A stretch of DNA of 64,000 nucleotides. Source: Leucobacter sp. UCMA 4100 (GTDB lineage: Bacteria; Actinomycetota; Actinomycetes; Actinomycetales; Microbacteriaceae). Both the position numbers and the translations under genes were made by a program. Positions 62,434 through 64,000 of this stretch are shown piece by piece (the first letter of the stretch is position 1; each line of letters opens with the position of its first letter). The stretch is from the NCBI RefSeq assembly GCF_027853335.1, contig NZ_JAFEUS010000002.1, positions 2,650,514 through 2,714,513 of the forward strand, written 5' to 3'. The notes under the pieces were generated by a model. The model was not told where the DNA came from. It saw only the letters and a program-made list of their open reading frames with translations, and made no database searches.

Positions 62434-62951
62434 GCGCCGCGGTGCTCGATGCGCAGTGAGACCTGCTCGCGCAGGTAACGGTCGAAGGGCACGAGACTTG
62501 CTCCCACCATGCGCGGGTTCCAGCGAATCATGAGCGTATCGCCCTCGGTGCTCAGAAGCGATCCGCCTGCCAAAGGCTCGCCGGGCTCAAGCGTGATCGG
62601 CTCCGAATCGAAATAGATCACTTCGCCCGGCGTGAAGCCGCTCTCTGAAGCGACGCGCGTGAGCTCGCGGCGTCGCTCGCGCTCGGCTGAGACGTGGCCG
62701 GGGTAGCCGGGGGCAACCGCACGCGTCGTCTCGCCGATAGTCATGAGCGACTGTTCAGGGGTCAGCAAAAGAACACCCAGCGGCCAGGCCCACGCGACGT
62801 CTTCAAAACGTGCTTTCTGGGTGAGCAGCAACCGCTTTCTTGGCGCGACGTACTGGGCGACGCGAACGGTTGGCAAATCGGCCTCGGTGAGCGCTTCAAC
62901 GGCCCAGGCGAGTGACGCCTGGGCCGCAGCGCAGTGTTCTTCGGTGAGCAA
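62430..62951 (-). CDS. conserved-looking protein of unknown function downstream of glnA
   Basis: A 173-residue soluble protein with no motif I recognise. It is moderately hydrophobic with beta-type segments (RLLLTQKARFEDVAWAWPLGVLLLTPEQ). The start is TTG 62951, 5 bp after the glnA stop and behind a GGGG-containing site, so it may be expressed with glnA. The stop overlaps that of the convergent TetR gene by 4 bp. Confidence 0.6.
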   Translation of the reverse strand: MLTEEHCAAAQASLAWAVEALTEADLPTVRVAQYVAPRKRLLLTQKARFEDVAWAWPLGVLLLTPEQSLMTIGETTRAVAPGYPGHVSAERERRRELTRVASESGFTPGEVIYFDSEPITLEPGEPLAGGSLLSTEGDTLMIRWNPRMVGASLVPFDRYLREQVSLRIEHRGA

Positions 62952-62955
62952 CTGG

Positions 62956-64000
62956 TTATACCCCGTAGTACAGATCGAACTCGTAGGGATGCGGGCGTAG
63001 CGACATGGGCTCGAGTTCGAGCGTGCGCTTCATCTCGACCCAGCTCTCGATGAGCGCGGGGGTAAATACCTCGCCACGCGTCAAGAACTCGTGATCGGCC
63101 TCGAGGCAGGTGAGGGCCTCTTCGAGATTTGCCGGGAGCATGCGAATATCGCGCGCCTCCTCGGCGCTCAGCGAGTACAGGTCTTTGTCGACCGGGGCAG
63201 GCGGCTCGATGCGGTTTTCAATGCCGTCGATGCCGGCCATGAGCTGTGCGGCGAACGCGAGGTAGGGGTTGCCCGAGGCGTCCGGCGCGCGAAATTCGAT
63301 GCGCTTAGCCTTGGGGTTTGAGCCCGTGATAGGAACGCGGATCGCTGCCGAGCGGTTACCCTCTGAATACACGAGGTTAATGGGGGCTTCGAAGCCCTTC
63401 ACGAGTCGACGGTAGCTGTTCGTCGTCGGATTCGTGAAGGCGAGCAAAGCGGGAGCGTGGTGCAGAATGCCGCCAACGAACCAGCGTGCCGTGTCAGAGA
63501 GCCTTGCGTACCCCTCGGCGTCGTAGAAGAGCGGCTCACCGCCCTTCCAGAGGGACATGTGCGTGTGCATGCCCGAACCGTTGTCGCCGAAGACTGGCTT
63601 TGGCATGAAGGTTGCCGTTTTGCCGTGTTGGTCGGCGGTGTTCTTGACGATGTACTTGAACTTCTGCATGTCATCGGCTGCCTGCACGAGGGTGCCGAAG
63701 CGATAGTTGATCTCGGCCTGCCCGGGCGCACCAACCTCGTGGTGCGCGCGTTCGACCGTCATGCCCGCCTCGATGAGGTGCAGCGAGATCGCGTCGCGCA
63801 GGTCGGCCTGCTTGTCCTGTGGTGAGACGGGGAAGTAGCCGCCCTTTTCGTTGATCGTGTGGGCCAGGTTGTGGCCGTCACGGGTCGCGCCCGAGTTCCA
63901 GTAGGCCTCGTTTGAGTCGATCTCGACGAGCGAGCGGCGAGGAGTTACCTCGTGGCGTACGTGATCGAAGATGTAAAACTCGGCCTCGGCGCCGAAAAAT
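62956..64000 (-). CDS. glnA: type I glutamine synthetase, C-terminal part (start lies beyond the window)
   Basis: The frame is open to the window edge and covers about 347 residues of the enzyme that makes glutamine from glutamate, ammonia and ATP. Visible are the metal-binding [11 protein letters not shown] and [11 protein letters not shown], the [12 protein letters not shown]/metal segment and the NRSAAIRVP flap region. The adenylylation-loop Tyr is at DKDLYSLS, suggesting GlnE-type control. It ends LYYGV, the usual C-terminus. The 5' part is missing from the window. Confidence 0.96.
   Translation of the reverse strand, partial: FFGAEAEFYIFDHVRHEVTPRRSLVEIDSNEAYWNSGATRDGHNLAHTINEKGGYFPVSPQDKQADLRDAISLHLIEAGMTVERAHHEVGAPGQAEINYRFGTLVQAADDMQKFKYIVKNTADQHGKTATFMPKPVFGDNGSGMHTHMSLWKGGEPLFYDAEGYARLSDTARWFVGGILHHAPALLAFTNPTTNSYRRLVKGFEAPINLVYSEGNRSAAIRVPITGSNPKAKRIEFRAPDASGNPYLAFAAQLMAGIDGIENRIEPPAPVDKDLYSLSAEEARDIRMLPANLEEALTCLEADHEFLTRGEVFTPALIESWVEMKRTLELEPMSLRPHPYEFDLYYGV

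Noticed and set aside
1-64000. CRISPR array, insertion sequence, prophage, rRNA or attachment-site repeat
   Set aside because: I read for regularly spaced repeats, transposase or integrase motifs and rRNA and found none.

Overview
The window looks like chromosome from a high-GC actinobacterium, most likely of the family Microbacteriaceae (Leucobacter-like is a guess from gene order and protein style, not a measured placement). Supporting signs are the polA-rpsA-coaE and rne-rplU-rpmA-obg-proB-proA-nadD-rsfS gene orders, many GTG/TTG starts, ATGA-type overlaps, and DtxR/IdeR-like, CsoR-like and PadR-like control sites. I see no phage, transposase, CRISPR array or rRNA.

Layout. 1-14350 is a conserved housekeeping block: DNA polymerase I (3' part), ribosomal protein S1, a DUF4126 membrane protein, CoaE, a VKOR-type membrane protein, RNase E/G, bL21, bL27, Obg, ProB, ProA, NadD, an acidic tail-anchored protein, RsfS and tRNA-Ala(GGC). 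14500-19740 is accessory: a GalE-type epimerase, a decayed CoA-transferase fragment, a PadR/HAAS regulatory pair behind a probable leaderless promoter, and a TetR-controlled pair of SMR transporters. 19703-23872 (minus) is a first iron-type ABC importer (double-length permease, binding lipoprotein, ATPase) with a DtxR/IdeR-like box. 23913-34696 holds an AraC regulator, a serine hydrolase, a second PadR/HAAS pair, a Leu/Val-type dehydrogenase with a divergent Lrp regulator, HxlR/thioesterase, and TetR/amidohydrolase/amino-acid permease.

34736-44892 is a second, larger iron locus. A strong DtxR/IdeR-like box lies between a siderophore-reductase/binding-protein/permease/permease/ATPase/two half-ABC-transporter operon and a divergent regulator. 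That regulator is the most striking object in the window: a tandem cupin-AraC-cupin-AraC protein interrupted by a run of 19 G. Losing one G restores an open frame of about 528 codons, which suggests phase-variable control of iron uptake (or a homopolymer sequencing error). Two YhgE/Pip-type membrane proteins follow, the first split by one extra G in a G6 run.

49910-64000 carries a Pr6Pr membrane protein, a MocR-type regulator, a GNAT acetyltransferase, a divergent copper island (CopB-type ATPase and CsoR against CopZ, a 51-residue His-rich membrane peptide and CopA, with three CsoR-type boxes), a fused anthranilate-synthase/PhzE-type enzyme preceded by a textbook tryptophan attenuator (11-residue leader peptide with two adjacent Trp codons, competing hairpins, terminator), a DHA2 drug exporter with its TetR regulator, a small unknown protein and the 3' part of type I glutamine synthetase.
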